Notes under the pieces: generated by a model | What the model was told of the DNA's origin: nothing | Databases searched by the model: none | Seen by the model: only the letters and a program-made list of their open reading frames with translations | NCBI RefSeq assembly: GCF_050563535.1 | Contig: NZ_JBNXUO010000011.1 | Coordinates: 62,001-126,000, forward strand | Length of the DNA stretch: 64,000 bases | Direction of reading: 5' to 3' | Source: Falsiroseomonas sp050563535 | Lineage (GTDB): Bacteria; Pseudomonadota; Alphaproteobacteria; Acetobacterales; Acetobacteraceae | Part shown: piece by piece, positions 25,823 to 34,539 of the stretch | Layout: each line of letters begins with the position of its first letter | Position numbering within the stretch: position 1 is the first letter of the stretch | Position numbers and translations under genes: made by a program

Positions 25823-28800
25823 TCAGGAAGGCGCCTGGGCCTCCCCCCGCGTCGCCGCTGCCCCATTCCCGCGCAGCGCGGCTGCGACCGCCTCCGACAG
25901 CTCGGTGAGCGAATAGGGCTTGGCGAGCCGGGCGGGCGCGCCGGGCGTGTCGGGCCAGGGGCCGGCATGGCCGGTGGCAAGGATCACCGGCAGCCCCGGC
26001 CGGCGTTCCGCGACGCGCTGCGCCAGCGTCGCCCCGGTCATGCCCGGCATGGCGTAGTCGGTCACCACCAGGCCGAGATGCGGATGCCGGGCGAGCGCGC
26101 CGAGCGCCTCCTCCCCCGAGGCGGCGCGGATGACGTCGTAGCCCAGTTCCTCCAGCATCGCGGCCGTGCTCTCCAGCACAAGCGCCTCGTCATCCACCAG
26201 CAGCACGGCGCCGCTGCCAAGGATGGGCGCGGCGTCCTGCCGGGGCTGCGGCGCCGCGGCGGGGCGGCCGGCGACCGGCAGCCAGAGCGTCGCGGTCGTG
26301 CCCTCCCCCGGGACGCTGCGGATCTCGAGCGCGCCGCCCGACTGCGCCGCAAGCCCATGCACCATGGACAGGCCGAGCCCGGTGCCCTGGCCCGGCGCCT
26401 TGGTGGAGAAGAAGGGCTCGACCGCGCGCCTCAGCGTCGCCTCGTCCATGCCCTGCCCGGTGTCGGTGACGGCGATGGCCAGCCAGCGGCCGGGGGCGAG
26501 GCCGGGTGGCGGGTCGCCCGCGGCCAGGTCCACCGCCACGGTCAGGCGCCCGCCCCCCGGCATGGCGTCGCGCGCGTTCACCGCCAGGTTCATCAGCGCG
26601 AGTTCGAGCGCGTGCGGGTCCACCTGCGCCGGCGGCAGGCCGGGCGGCACCTCGACGACGACGGTCGCCAGCGGCCCGGCCGAGCGGCGCAGCAGGTCCT
26701 TCATCCCGGCGAGCAGCGCGGCGAGGTCCACGGCGGCGGGCCGGAGGTCCTGCCGCCGCGCGAAGGCCAGCAGGCGCTGCGTCAGCATCGCGCCGCGCTC
26801 CGCGCTCTGCGTGGCGGCGTCGAGGTGGCGCAGCACCTCCGGCGCGCCGGGGCCGAGCCGCCGCCGCGCCAGCGCCAGGTTGCCGAGCACGGCCATCAGC
26901 AGGTTGTTGAAGTCGTGCGCGACGCTGCCGGTGAGGTGGCCGAGCGTGTCCATCTTCGCCGCCTCGTGCAGCAGCGCCTGCGCGGCCTTCAGGTCGGAGA
27001 TGTCGCGCGCCTCGGGCACGAGGAGGGAGACGAGGCCGTCCTCGTCGCGCACCGGCGTCACCGAGAAGTCGATCGAGATCGTCCGGCCCGCGGCGTCGCG
27101 CATCGCCGTCTCGCGCCGGAAGAACAGGCCCGCGGCGGCGGCGGCGACGCCGTCGCGCACCAGGGCGCGCAGGGCCGGGTCGTCCGGCCACCACGGCGCG
27201 TCCCAGTAGGGGCGGCCGATCACCTGCGGCGCGGCGACGCCGCCAAGCCGCAGCATCGCCTCGTTCGCCTCCAGCAGCGTGCCGTCGGGGGACAGCAGGC
27301 CGATGAACTGGAAGGTGCCGTTGAAGATGCCGCGGAAGCGGGCCTCGCCCTCGCGCAGGCGGGCATTGGCCTCGGCCAGGGCGCCCGTGCGCTCGGCGAC
27401 CCGGCGTTCCAGCGTCGCGTTGGCCTCGGCCAGCGCCATCGCCTGCCGCCGCCGCGCCGTGACGTCGAGCGCGACGCCGAGCAGGCGGCGCGGCCAGCCA
27501 TCCGGGTCGGGCCGCGGTTCCGCCCGCAGCGCGATCCAGCGCTGCGCACCCGGACGCGCCAGGCGGACCTCCACCTCCACCGCCGTCCCGTCGCGCAGCG
27601 CGGCGGCGAGCGTGGCGCGGGCGGCGCGCCGGTCGGCGGGGTGGATGGCGCGCAGCGCGGCGCGCAGCGGCAGGATGCGGAAGCCGCGCGGCCCGGCCGG
27701 CAGGCCCGGCGGCAGGCCCCAGCCGGCGAAGATGTCGCCCACCACCGTCAGGCGCCGGTCGCGCAGGTCCCAGTCCCAGGCGCCGATGCCGCCGGCCTGC
27801 TCGGCCAGGCGCAGCCGCGCCTCCCCCTCCTGCACCGAGGCGAGCAGCGCCTCCCGCCCCGCAAGCGCCGCGGTCAGCGCGGCGCCGCGTTCCTCCGCCG
27901 CAAGGCGCGCCGCGGCCTCGCGGCGGCCGGCGCGCAGCGCGGCGGCGGCGAGACTGCCTGCCAGCGCCAGCGACAGGCCGAACAGCAGCCCGTTGCGCAG
28001 CAGCCGCCGGCGGAAGGGTTCCAGCACATGGTCGCGGGAGATGGCGGCGACCGCCACCACCGGCATGGTCGGCGCCCGGCGCCAGGCGACCAGCCGCACC
28101 AGGCCATCCGGCCCCGTCTCCTCCGCATGGCCGCGCGGGCCGGGCGGGGGCGGGTCGTCGGGCAGGGTGCCGCGGTCGGGCAGGGGCCAGCGCATCAGCG
28201 GCGCGCCATCTGCCCGCGCCACGCGCAGCACCGCGCCCGGCCCGAGGGCGAGCGATTCCGCCACGCGGGCGAATTCCTCGCCATGGATCGAGGCCTGGGC
28301 GACGCCGAGGAACCGCCCCTCCGCCCGGATGGCCCGGTTCCAGGAATAGAACCACAGCCCGCTGATCCGCCCGTAGGCAAGGCCCGAGAGGTGTTCCTGC
28401 CCGCCGGCGCGGAGCGGCGCGAGGAAGTCCCGGTCCGAGAAGTCCGCCGGCGGCGGCTCGCGCGAAAGGCTGTTGGTGAAGAGCCGCCCGTCCGCATCGA
28501 AGACCCAGAGCGACCCGATCTCGGGCGCTGCCGCGTCGAGGCCGCTGAACTCCGCCCAGCCCGGGCCGCGCAGCCAGCCGAGCCCCCGCTCCGCCGCGAT
28601 GGCCGCGACGCGCGCGGTCGTGATCTCGGCCACCCGCAGCGCCCGGTCCGCCTGTTCGGCCAGCAGGGCGGCGGTGTTCTCGGCGTCGATGCGGCCCTGG
28701 TCGAGCGTCGCCCGCCGGTCGGACAGGGTGCTGGCGACGAAGAGTGCGGTCGCGAGCAGGGCGAAGGCGCCGAGGCTGAGGACGAGCCATCGCCCGGGAC

Positions 28801-28843
28801 GGCCGCCCCCCATTGCCGCCAGTCGCCCGGCCTGCCTGCCCAT
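25823..28843 (-). CDS. hybrid sensor histidine kinase with PAS domains and receiver
   Basis: 1006-residue membrane kinase. Order: TM1 (res ~19-40), periplasmic sensor region of ~250 residues resembling a CACHE/PDC fold, TM2 (NGLLFGLSLALAGSLAAAAL), two PAS domains (first around GGIGAWDWDLRDRRL, second FRGIFNGTFQFIGLLSPDG), HisKA with VAHDFNNLLMAVLGNL (phospho-His), HATPase (NLAVNARDAM, TDTGQGMD, GTGLGLSMVHG) and a C-terminal receiver (LLVDDEALV, phosphoacceptor D in VVTDYAMPG, K in LAKPYSL). The receiver has no DNA-binding output, so phosphate must go on to another regulator. ATG at 28843 chosen because earlier in-frame codons overlap the pgi promoter. Signal unknown; divergent from pgi. Confidence 0.93.
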   Translation of the reverse strand: MGRQAGRLAAMGGGRPGRWLVLSLGAFALLATALFVASTLSDRRATLDQGRIDAENTAALLAEQADRALRVAEITTARVAAIAAERGLGWLRGPGWAEFSGLDAAAPEIGSLWVFDADGRLFTNSLSREPPPADFSDRDFLAPLRAGGQEHLSGLAYGRISGLWFYSWNRAIRAEGRFLGVAQASIHGEEFARVAESLALGPGAVLRVARADGAPLMRWPLPDRGTLPDDPPPPGPRGHAEETGPDGLVRLVAWRRAPTMPVVAVAAISRDHVLEPFRRRLLRNGLLFGLSLALAGSLAAAALRAGRREAAARLAAEERGAALTAALAGREALLASVQEGEARLRLAEQAGGIGAWDWDLRDRRLTVVGDIFAGWGLPPGLPAGPRGFRILPLRAALRAIHPADRRAARATLAAALRDGTAVEVEVRLARPGAQRWIALRAEPRPDPDGWPRRLLGVALDVTARRRQAMALAEANATLERRVAERTGALAEANARLREGEARFRGIFNGTFQFIGLLSPDGTLLEANEAMLRLGGVAAPQVIGRPYWDAPWWPDDPALRALVRDGVAAAAAGLFFRRETAMRDAAGRTISIDFSVTPVRDEDGLVSLLVPEARDISDLKAAQALLHEAAKMDTLGHLTGSVAHDFNNLLMAVLGNLALARRRLGPGAPEVLRHLDAATQSAERGAMLTQRLLAFARRQDLRPAAVDLAALLAGMKDLLRRSAGPLATVVVEVPPGLPPAQVDPHALELALMNLAVNARDAMPGGGRLTVAVDLAAGDPPPGLAPGRWLAIAVTDTGQGMDEATLRRAVEPFFSTKAPGQGTGLGLSMVHGLAAQSGGALEIRSVPGEGTTATLWLPVAGRPAAAPQPRQDAAPILGSGAVLLVDDEALVLESTAAMLEELGYDVIRAASGEEALGALARHPHLGLVVTDYAMPGMTGATLAQRVAERRPGLPVILATGHAGPWPDTPGAPARLAKPYSLTELSEAVAAALRGNGAAATRGEAQAPS

Positions 28844-28947
28844 CCCTTCGCAGTCCTTCCCCGGCCCGGTATCTAGGTTCGGGCACTGCTCATCATTGCC
28901 GGATCGGACGCCGGCATGGAAGCGGAAGGTGCCGCAGGAGGAACGAC

Positions 28948-30573
28948 ATGGCGATTCCGGGCGAGACGGCGTGGGACAGGCTGTCGGCCCTTGCGCGCGC
29001 GCCCGGCGCGGGCGCCATCCGCCCCCTGCTGGACGCCGATCCCGGCCGCGCCGCCCGATTCGCAAGGCGCGGCGCGGGCCTGCTGATGGACCTGTCCCGC
29101 ACATCCCTGACGGAGGAGGTGCTGGGCGCGCTGCTCGACCTCTCGCGGGAGAGGGGTGTGGCGGCGTTCCGGGATGCCATGGCGGCGGGCGTGGCGGTGA
29201 ACGGGACGGAACGCCGCGCCGCGCTGCACATGGCGCTGCGCGCGCCTCCCGGCACCTTCGCCGCGGGCGCGGAGGATGCCTCGGCCGCCGTGCATGGCAC
29301 GCTGTCGGCCATGGCGGGCTTCGTGCGCGACGTGCATCGCGGCACCATCGCGGGGGCCACGGGCGAAGCCTTCACCGACGTGGTGAACATCGGCATCGGC
29401 GGCTCCGACCTCGGTCCCGCGATGGTGGCACGCGCGCTGTGGCGGCCGGGGATGCCGATGCGCGCGCATTACCTGGCCAATGTGGACGCCCATGCGTGGG
29501 AGGCGCTGCGCCCCTCGCTCGACCCGCGCAGGACGCTGGTGCTGGTGGCCTCGAAGACCTTCACGACGCAGGAGACGATGGCGAATGCCGGGCTGGCGAA
29601 GGCCTGGCTGGGCCGTGCGCTGGGCGGGGCCGCGGCGTCGGCGCATCTGGCGGCGCTGTCCACCAACCTGCCCGCGACCGCCGCCTTCGGCATCGCCCCC
29701 GACCGCGTCTTCGGCTTCCGCGACTGGGTGGGGGGGCGCTTCTCGCTGTGGTCGGCGGTCGGGCTTTCCGTCGCGCTCGCCTGCGGGATGGACGCTTTCG
29801 CGGAGCTGCTGGCCGGCGCGCGGGAGATGGACGAGCATTTCCTGGCCGCGCCGGACGCCGCGAACCTGCCCCTGCTGCTCGCCGCGCTCGAGGTCTGGCA
29901 TGTCAACTTCCTCGGCCTGCCCGCGCGCGCCGTGCTGCCCTATGACGAGCGGCTGGCCCGCTTCGCCGCGCATCTGCAGCAGCTGGAGATGGAAAGCCTC
30001 GGCAAGCGCGTGACGGCGGATGGGCGGCCCGTGCGCTCGGCCACCGGGCCGGTGGTGTTCGGCGAGCCAGGGACGAACGCGCAGCATTCCTTCCTGCAGC
30101 TCATCCACCAGGGCACGGCGAAGGTGCCGGTGGACTTCGTGCTGGTCGCGCGCCCCGACCACCCCCATGCGGCGAGCCACCGCATCCTGCTGGCCAATGC
30201 GCTGGCGCAGGCCGAGGCGCTGGCCCGCGGCCGGACGGAGGCGGAGGCGCGGGCGGGGATGGCGGAGGCCGGGCTGCCGCAGGCCGAGATCGACCGCCTG
30301 GCGCCGCACCGCGCCTTCCCGGGCGACCGGCCGAGCGTCACGCTGCTGCTGCCCGCGCTGACGCCGCGCAGCCTCGGCGCGCTGGTCGCGCTCTACGAGC
30401 ACAAGGTCGCCTGCCTCGGCGCCTTCTGGGGCATCAACCCCTTCGACCAGTGGGGGGTGGAGCTGGGCAAGCAGCTGGCGGGCGGCATCCTGCCGGCGCT
30501 GGAAGGCGGCGAGCCGGCGGCGGATGCCGCGACGGCGGCGATGGTTGGGGAGATCCGGGCGCTGTGGAGCTGA
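28948..30573 (+). CDS. pgi: glucose-6-phosphate isomerase
   Basis: 541 residues. Interconverts glucose-6-P and fructose-6-P. PGI hallmarks: VNIGIGGSDLGPAMV, GEPGTNAQHSFLQLIHQGT, and the C-terminal PFDQWGVELGKQLA. The ATG at 28948 follows a clear AGGAGGA ribosome-binding site (28936-28942). The 3' end overlaps rppH by 10 bp. Confidence 0.97.
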   Translation: MAIPGETAWDRLSALARAPGAGAIRPLLDADPGRAARFARRGAGLLMDLSRTSLTEEVLGALLDLSRERGVAAFRDAMAAGVAVNGTERRAALHMALRAPPGTFAAGAEDASAAVHGTLSAMAGFVRDVHRGTIAGATGEAFTDVVNIGIGGSDLGPAMVARALWRPGMPMRAHYLANVDAHAWEALRPSLDPRRTLVLVASKTFTTQETMANAGLAKAWLGRALGGAAASAHLAALSTNLPATAAFGIAPDRVFGFRDWVGGRFSLWSAVGLSVALACGMDAFAELLAGAREMDEHFLAAPDAANLPLLLAALEVWHVNFLGLPARAVLPYDERLARFAAHLQQLEMESLGKRVTADGRPVRSATGPVVFGEPGTNAQHSFLQLIHQGTAKVPVDFVLVARPDHPHAASHRILLANALAQAEALARGRTEAEARAGMAEAGLPQAEIDRLAPHRAFPGDRPSVTLLLPALTPRSLGALVALYEHKVACLGAFWGINPFDQWGVELGKQLAGGILPALEGGEPAADAATAAMVGEIRALWS

Positions 30574-31079
30574 AACCCTACCGCGACAACGTGGGCGCGC
30601 TGCTGTTCAACGGCGCGGGGCTGGTGCTGGTCGCGCGGCGGGCGGACATGCCGGATGCGGAAGGCGCGGCGGGCGGCTGGCAGCTGCCGCAGGGCGGCGT
30701 CGATCCGGGCGAGGACCTGCGCGCGGCGGTGCTGCGCGAGCTTGCCGAGGAGATCGGCACCGACCGCGCCGAGATCATCGCCGAACACCCCGAATGGCTG
30801 ACCTACGACTTCCCCCCCGAACTGGCGGGGCGCGGCTTCCGCATCGCGCAGCGCTACCGCGGGCAGCGGCAGCGGTGGTTCGCGCTGCGCTTCACCGGGC
30901 GGGACGCGGATATCCGGCTGGACGCCGACTCGCATCCGGAATTCGACGCCTGGCGCTGGGCGGGGATCGAGGAGCTGCCGGCGCTGGCGGTGTCCTTCAA
31001 GCGCCCGATCTACGAGGTGCTGGCGCAGGCCTTCGGCCCGCTGGCGCGGGCGCTGGCCTCGGCTGCGAAATCACGCTAG
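30564..31079 (+). CDS. rppH: RNA pyrophosphohydrolase (Nudix)
   Basis: 171 residues. Nudix box intact: GGVDPGEDLRAAVLRELAEEIGT. N-terminus YRDNVGALLFNGAGLVLVARR and QLPQGG are typical of RppH, which removes pyrophosphate from mRNA 5' ends to start decay, rather than of sugar Nudix enzymes. GTG start at 30564 inside the end of pgi. Confidence 0.9.
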   Translation: MELKPYRDNVGALLFNGAGLVLVARRADMPDAEGAAGGWQLPQGGVDPGEDLRAAVLRELAEEIGTDRAEIIAEHPEWLTYDFPPELAGRGFRIAQRYRGQRQRWFALRFTGRDADIRLDADSHPEFDAWRWAGIEELPALAVSFKRPIYEVLAQAFGPLARALASAAKSR

Positions 31080-31164
31080 TTCCCCGGCAGGTTGATCCGC
31101 CGCCGCGCCGCATGGCCGGCAGGGCGCCCGGGCGCACCGCGGCGGAGTTGGGAGTGACCACCAG

Positions 31165-32343
31165 GTGACGATGCCGCCGCTCAACCACAATGTGTACGAG
31201 GCGATCGCCGCCGCCGGCATGCAGGCGCCCGACATCCCGGTGCGCTCCATCGAATACTACGCGCAATGCGGCGAGGATGTGATCGTGCTCGCGCTGCTGC
31301 GCGCCGTCGCCCTGCGCGAGGGCCTCGACCTCTCGCGCGAGCGCTACCTCGAGATCGGCGCCAACCACCCGGTCGCCACCAACGCCACCTGGCTGCTGCA
31401 CCGCGCGCTCGGCATGACCGGCGTGCTGGTGGAGGCCAATCCGCGGCTGCTCGGCCCGCTGCGCGCCCATCGCCCGGGGGACGAGATCCTGCACGCCGCC
31501 GTGCATGTGGGCGAGGGCGACAGCATCGAGCTCTACGTCTCGAACCAGAACGAGCTCAGCTCGCTCGACCGCGACTTCGTCTTGCAGTGGCGCGACGGCG
31601 TGGTGGGCGAGCGGGAGGTGGTGACGGTCCCCGCCATCCGCGTGGACGACCTGCTGGCCCGCCACTTCCCGGACCGCCCGCCCGCCTTCGTGTCGATCGA
31701 CATCGAGGGGCTGGACCTCGCCGTGCTGCGCGACCTGGACTTCGCCCGCTTCCGCCCGCTGGTGGTGCAGGCGGAACCCTCCGACCACCACCACCCCGGC
31801 AACACGGAAGCCATCGCCCGCTTCCTCGGCAGCGTCGGCTACGTGGTGGTGGCGCGGACCGAGGTGAACCTGATCTCCATCGACGCCGCGCGGCTCGGCC
31901 TGTCCGGCCCGGCGGCCTTCGACGAGGAATCGGGCCGCCGCATGGTGGAAGCCGCGCGCCGCGCCGCGACCGAGCGCGACCTGCGCCTCGCCGCGCGGGA
32001 GGAGGCGATCGCCGGGCGCGAGCGCGAGATCGCGGAGCGCGACGCGGCGCTGGCCCGCGCCGCCGCCACCCTCCAGGACGTCACCGCCAGCCTGACCGCC
32101 GCCCGCAACGAGACGGCGGCAGCCCGCGCGCAGGCGGCGCGGCTGGAAGGGCAGGTGGCGGGGCTGGAAGGGGAGGTGGCGCGGCTGGCCGCGGAAGCGG
32201 GCCGGCTGGAGGCCGAGGCCGCCGCGCGCCGGGCCGAGGCCGCGGAACTCGCCGCGCTGCGCGACCGCATGCTGGGCAGCACCTCCTGGCGCGCGACCGC
32301 GCCGCTGCGCGCGGGCATGCGGCTGCTGCGCGGCGGCGGCTGA
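31165..32343 (+). CDS. FkbM family methyltransferase with C-terminal coiled coil
   Basis: 392 residues. The first ~245 residues are a SAM-dependent FkbM methyltransferase: YYAQCGEDVIVLALL, YLEIGANHPVATNATWLLHRALG (SAM loop), GVLVEANPRLL, FVSIDIEGLDLAVLRDLDF. Residues ~270-370 form a long Ala/Arg/Glu-rich coiled coil (EREIAERDAALARAAATL ... GLEGEVARLAAEAGRLEAE). FkbM enzymes O-methylate sugars or polyketides; with the following HAD/COG5610 and GT2 genes a cell-surface glycan is the likely target. Start GTG 31165 or ATG 31171. The coiled coil may tether it to the GT2 protein, which also ends in a helical segment (inference). Confidence 0.88.
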   Translation: MTMPPLNHNVYEAIAAAGMQAPDIPVRSIEYYAQCGEDVIVLALLRAVALREGLDLSRERYLEIGANHPVATNATWLLHRALGMTGVLVEANPRLLGPLRAHRPGDEILHAAVHVGEGDSIELYVSNQNELSSLDRDFVLQWRDGVVGEREVVTVPAIRVDDLLARHFPDRPPAFVSIDIEGLDLAVLRDLDFARFRPLVVQAEPSDHHHPGNTEAIARFLGSVGYVVVARTEVNLISIDAARLGLSGPAAFDEESGRRMVEAARRAATERDLRLAAREEAIAGREREIAERDAALARAAATLQDVTASLTAARNETAAARAQAARLEGQVAGLEGEVARLAAEAGRLEAEAAARRAEAAELAALRDRMLGSTSWRATAPLRAGMRLLRGGG

Positions 32344-32448
32344 CGCGGGCGGCCGGGGGCGCGGCCCCCGCCGGCTTCCCACGGGCGGGAAACTGTGTTT
32401 GGAACGCCGCGGCCGGCGCCGGACCCGCCGGTGCGCCAAGGGAGAGCC
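32344..32448. other. gap with GC hairpin before the HAD/COG5610 gene
   Basis: Contains a short stem GGGGGC-GCG-GCCCCC near 32355-32369 after the FkbM stop and a GGAGAG ribosome-binding site before 32449. No gene. Confidence 0.3.
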
Positions 32449-34539
32449 ATGCAGCAGACCGAGCACCCGATCGTGGGCGGGCAGGCGCCGCAGGGCTGGC
32501 CGCCCCGGCCGGCCTGGTCCCTCGATGCCGAGTGGATGGCCACCTTCCGCCGCCACCTCGCCGGCGCGGACCTGCTGTCCCTCGATGTCTTCGACACCGC
32601 GCTCAGCCGCCGCTGCGACGCGCCGGTGGACGCCTTCGCCATGACCGAGGCGCGGCTGGTCGCGACGATCGGCGAGGCCGCGCGCGGCTTCGCCGAGGAG
32701 CGCGAACTGGCGGAATCCGATGCCCGCGCGCTGGCGCATGCGCGGGGGCATGACGACATCACCCTCGACGAGATCCTGGCCGCCCTGGCCCGCCGCGTGC
32801 CGGCGCTGGGCGCCCACCTGCCGGCGATGCGGGAGGCGGAGCTGGAGGCCGAGCGGTCGCTGGTCTTCGGCGTGCCGGAGATCCAGGAGGCGGTGCGGCT
32901 CGCGCAGGAAGCCGGCAAGCCTGTCGTCTTCGTGTCCGACATGTACCTGCCGGGCGCCGAGATCCGCCGCCTGCTGGAGATCTCGGGCTATGCCGGGCCG
33001 CTCGACCTCACCGTCTCGTCGGAGACGCGGCGCAGCAAGGGGTCGGGCCGCGTCTGGGCCCTGCTGCGGGAACGCTTCGGCGACGCCGCGCGCATCCTGC
33101 ACATCGGCGACGACGCCTGGAGCGACGTGGAGAGCCCGAAGCGCGTCGGCATCGACGCGCTGCACTTCGCCCGCGCGCGGTCCGACCGCCGGCCGGGCGC
33201 GCCGCTGAACCCCGCGGTGCTGCCCTTCTCCTTCGCCGCGCGCCGCGCCGTGCTGCCGGAACCGCCGCAGACCGACCCCGCCGGCTTCATGCGCGGCTTC
33301 GGCGCGAGCTGGGGCGCCGTCGTCGTCGGCAGCTTCCTCCGCTGGGTGGAGAGCCGGGTGCAGCAGCTCGGCATCGAACGCGTGGTGTTCTGCGCGCGCG
33401 ATGGCTGGCTGGTGAAGCGCGCCTGGGAGGAAGCGGGCTGCGGCGCGCGGACCCGCATCCCCGCCACCTACCTGCATGTGTCGCGCCGCACGCTGAACCT
33501 GGCGGAGGCCGCCATGCCGACGCCGGACGGGCGGCTGGCCGAGGGCGCGCTCGACACGCTCTGCCACGCCCGCGCGCCGGTCGGGCGGCTGCTGTCGCGC
33601 GCCGGGCTGATGGGCTGCGCGGCGCTGGTGGAGGAGGCGGGGGCGGAGTTCGGCGGGCTCGACACGGTCGTCCCCTGGCAGGACTGGCCCCGCCTGCGGG
33701 AAGTGCTGCGCCGGCACGACCGCGCCATCCTCGCCGCGCTCGCGCCGATGCGCCAGGCCGTGGTCGGCTACCTCGCGCAGGAAGGGATGGACGGGCGGCG
33801 GCAGGCCATCGTCGACATCGGCTGGCACGGCACGCTGCAGGCGGCGATCGCGCGGCTGCTGCGGGACGGCGGGACGGAGCCGCGGCTGACCGGGCTCTAC
33901 TACGGGCTCTGGCCGGCGGCGCAGCGGCGCCGGCCGGTTGCGGGCTGGATGGAGGGCTGCTTCGGCAACGACTTCCTGTCCTTCGACGAACAGCCCGGCC
34001 TGGTGAACGCCGTCGCCCTGCTCGAGAACCTGCACCTGGCCGATGACGGCACCACCACCGGATACCGGCAGGAGGATGGCCGCTGGCGCCCCGTCCTGCA
34101 GGACAGCCGGGTGGAGCGCGCGCAGCAGGCCGCCCTGATCCAGCCCTTCCAGGACGCAACCGTCGCCGCCCTGCGGGAGATCTTCGCGACCGGGCGCAGC
34201 GGCACGCTGACGCTGGCGGAGCTGACGCGGGAGGCCGGGCTCGCCGCCATCTCCCGCGTGGCGCTGAGCCCGACGGAGACGGAGCTCGCGGTGCTCGGCC
34301 GCATCCGCCATGCGCGCGACTTCGACCACACCGACTACGTGCCCCTGGTGCCCGATGCGCTGCCGCCCTGCATGGGCACCACCCCCGACGGTCTGCCGGG
34401 CGAGACGGACTGGGCCGTCGGCGCCGCGCGAAGCTGGCTCGCCCAGTTGCGGGGCCGGCCGGAACGCGGCGAATTCGCCGCACGCATGCGGGCCGCGCTG
34501 GAGCAGTCCGGGCACCGAACCCTCAGGCAGTTCACATGA
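32449..34539 (+). CDS. large HAD-superfamily protein (COG5610-like), surface-glycan associated
   Basis: 696 residues. N-terminal HAD domain: motif I LLSLDVFDTALSRR (DxFDT), motif II VVFVSDMYLPG, motif III/IV HIGDDAWSDVESPKRVG. The C-terminal ~450 residues carry the stretches FCARDGWLVKRAW, YLHVSRRTLNLAEA and IVDIGWHGTLQAAIARLL, which mark the COG5610 family of predicted hydrolases found in polysaccharide clusters. The reaction is unknown. Start ATG 32449 with GGAGAG upstream. Its stop overlaps the GT2 start as ATGA, so the two products are made together. Confidence 0.85.
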   Translation: MQQTEHPIVGGQAPQGWPPRPAWSLDAEWMATFRRHLAGADLLSLDVFDTALSRRCDAPVDAFAMTEARLVATIGEAARGFAEERELAESDARALAHARGHDDITLDEILAALARRVPALGAHLPAMREAELEAERSLVFGVPEIQEAVRLAQEAGKPVVFVSDMYLPGAEIRRLLEISGYAGPLDLTVSSETRRSKGSGRVWALLRERFGDAARILHIGDDAWSDVESPKRVGIDALHFARARSDRRPGAPLNPAVLPFSFAARRAVLPEPPQTDPAGFMRGFGASWGAVVVGSFLRWVESRVQQLGIERVVFCARDGWLVKRAWEEAGCGARTRIPATYLHVSRRTLNLAEAAMPTPDGRLAEGALDTLCHARAPVGRLLSRAGLMGCAALVEEAGAEFGGLDTVVPWQDWPRLREVLRRHDRAILAALAPMRQAVVGYLAQEGMDGRRQAIVDIGWHGTLQAAIARLLRDGGTEPRLTGLYYGLWPAAQRRRPVAGWMEGCFGNDFLSFDEQPGLVNAVALLENLHLADDGTTTGYRQEDGRWRPVLQDSRVERAQQAALIQPFQDATVAALREIFATGRSGTLTLAELTREAGLAAISRVALSPTETELAVLGRIRHARDFDHTDYVPLVPDALPPCMGTTPDGLPGETDWAVGAARSWLAQLRGRPERGEFAARMRAALEQSGHRTLRQFT

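Noticed and set aside
25814..28876. 1020-residue open frame opposite the hybrid kinase
   Set aside because: Same cause: antisense frame of a kinase with complete HisKA, HATPase and receiver motifs.
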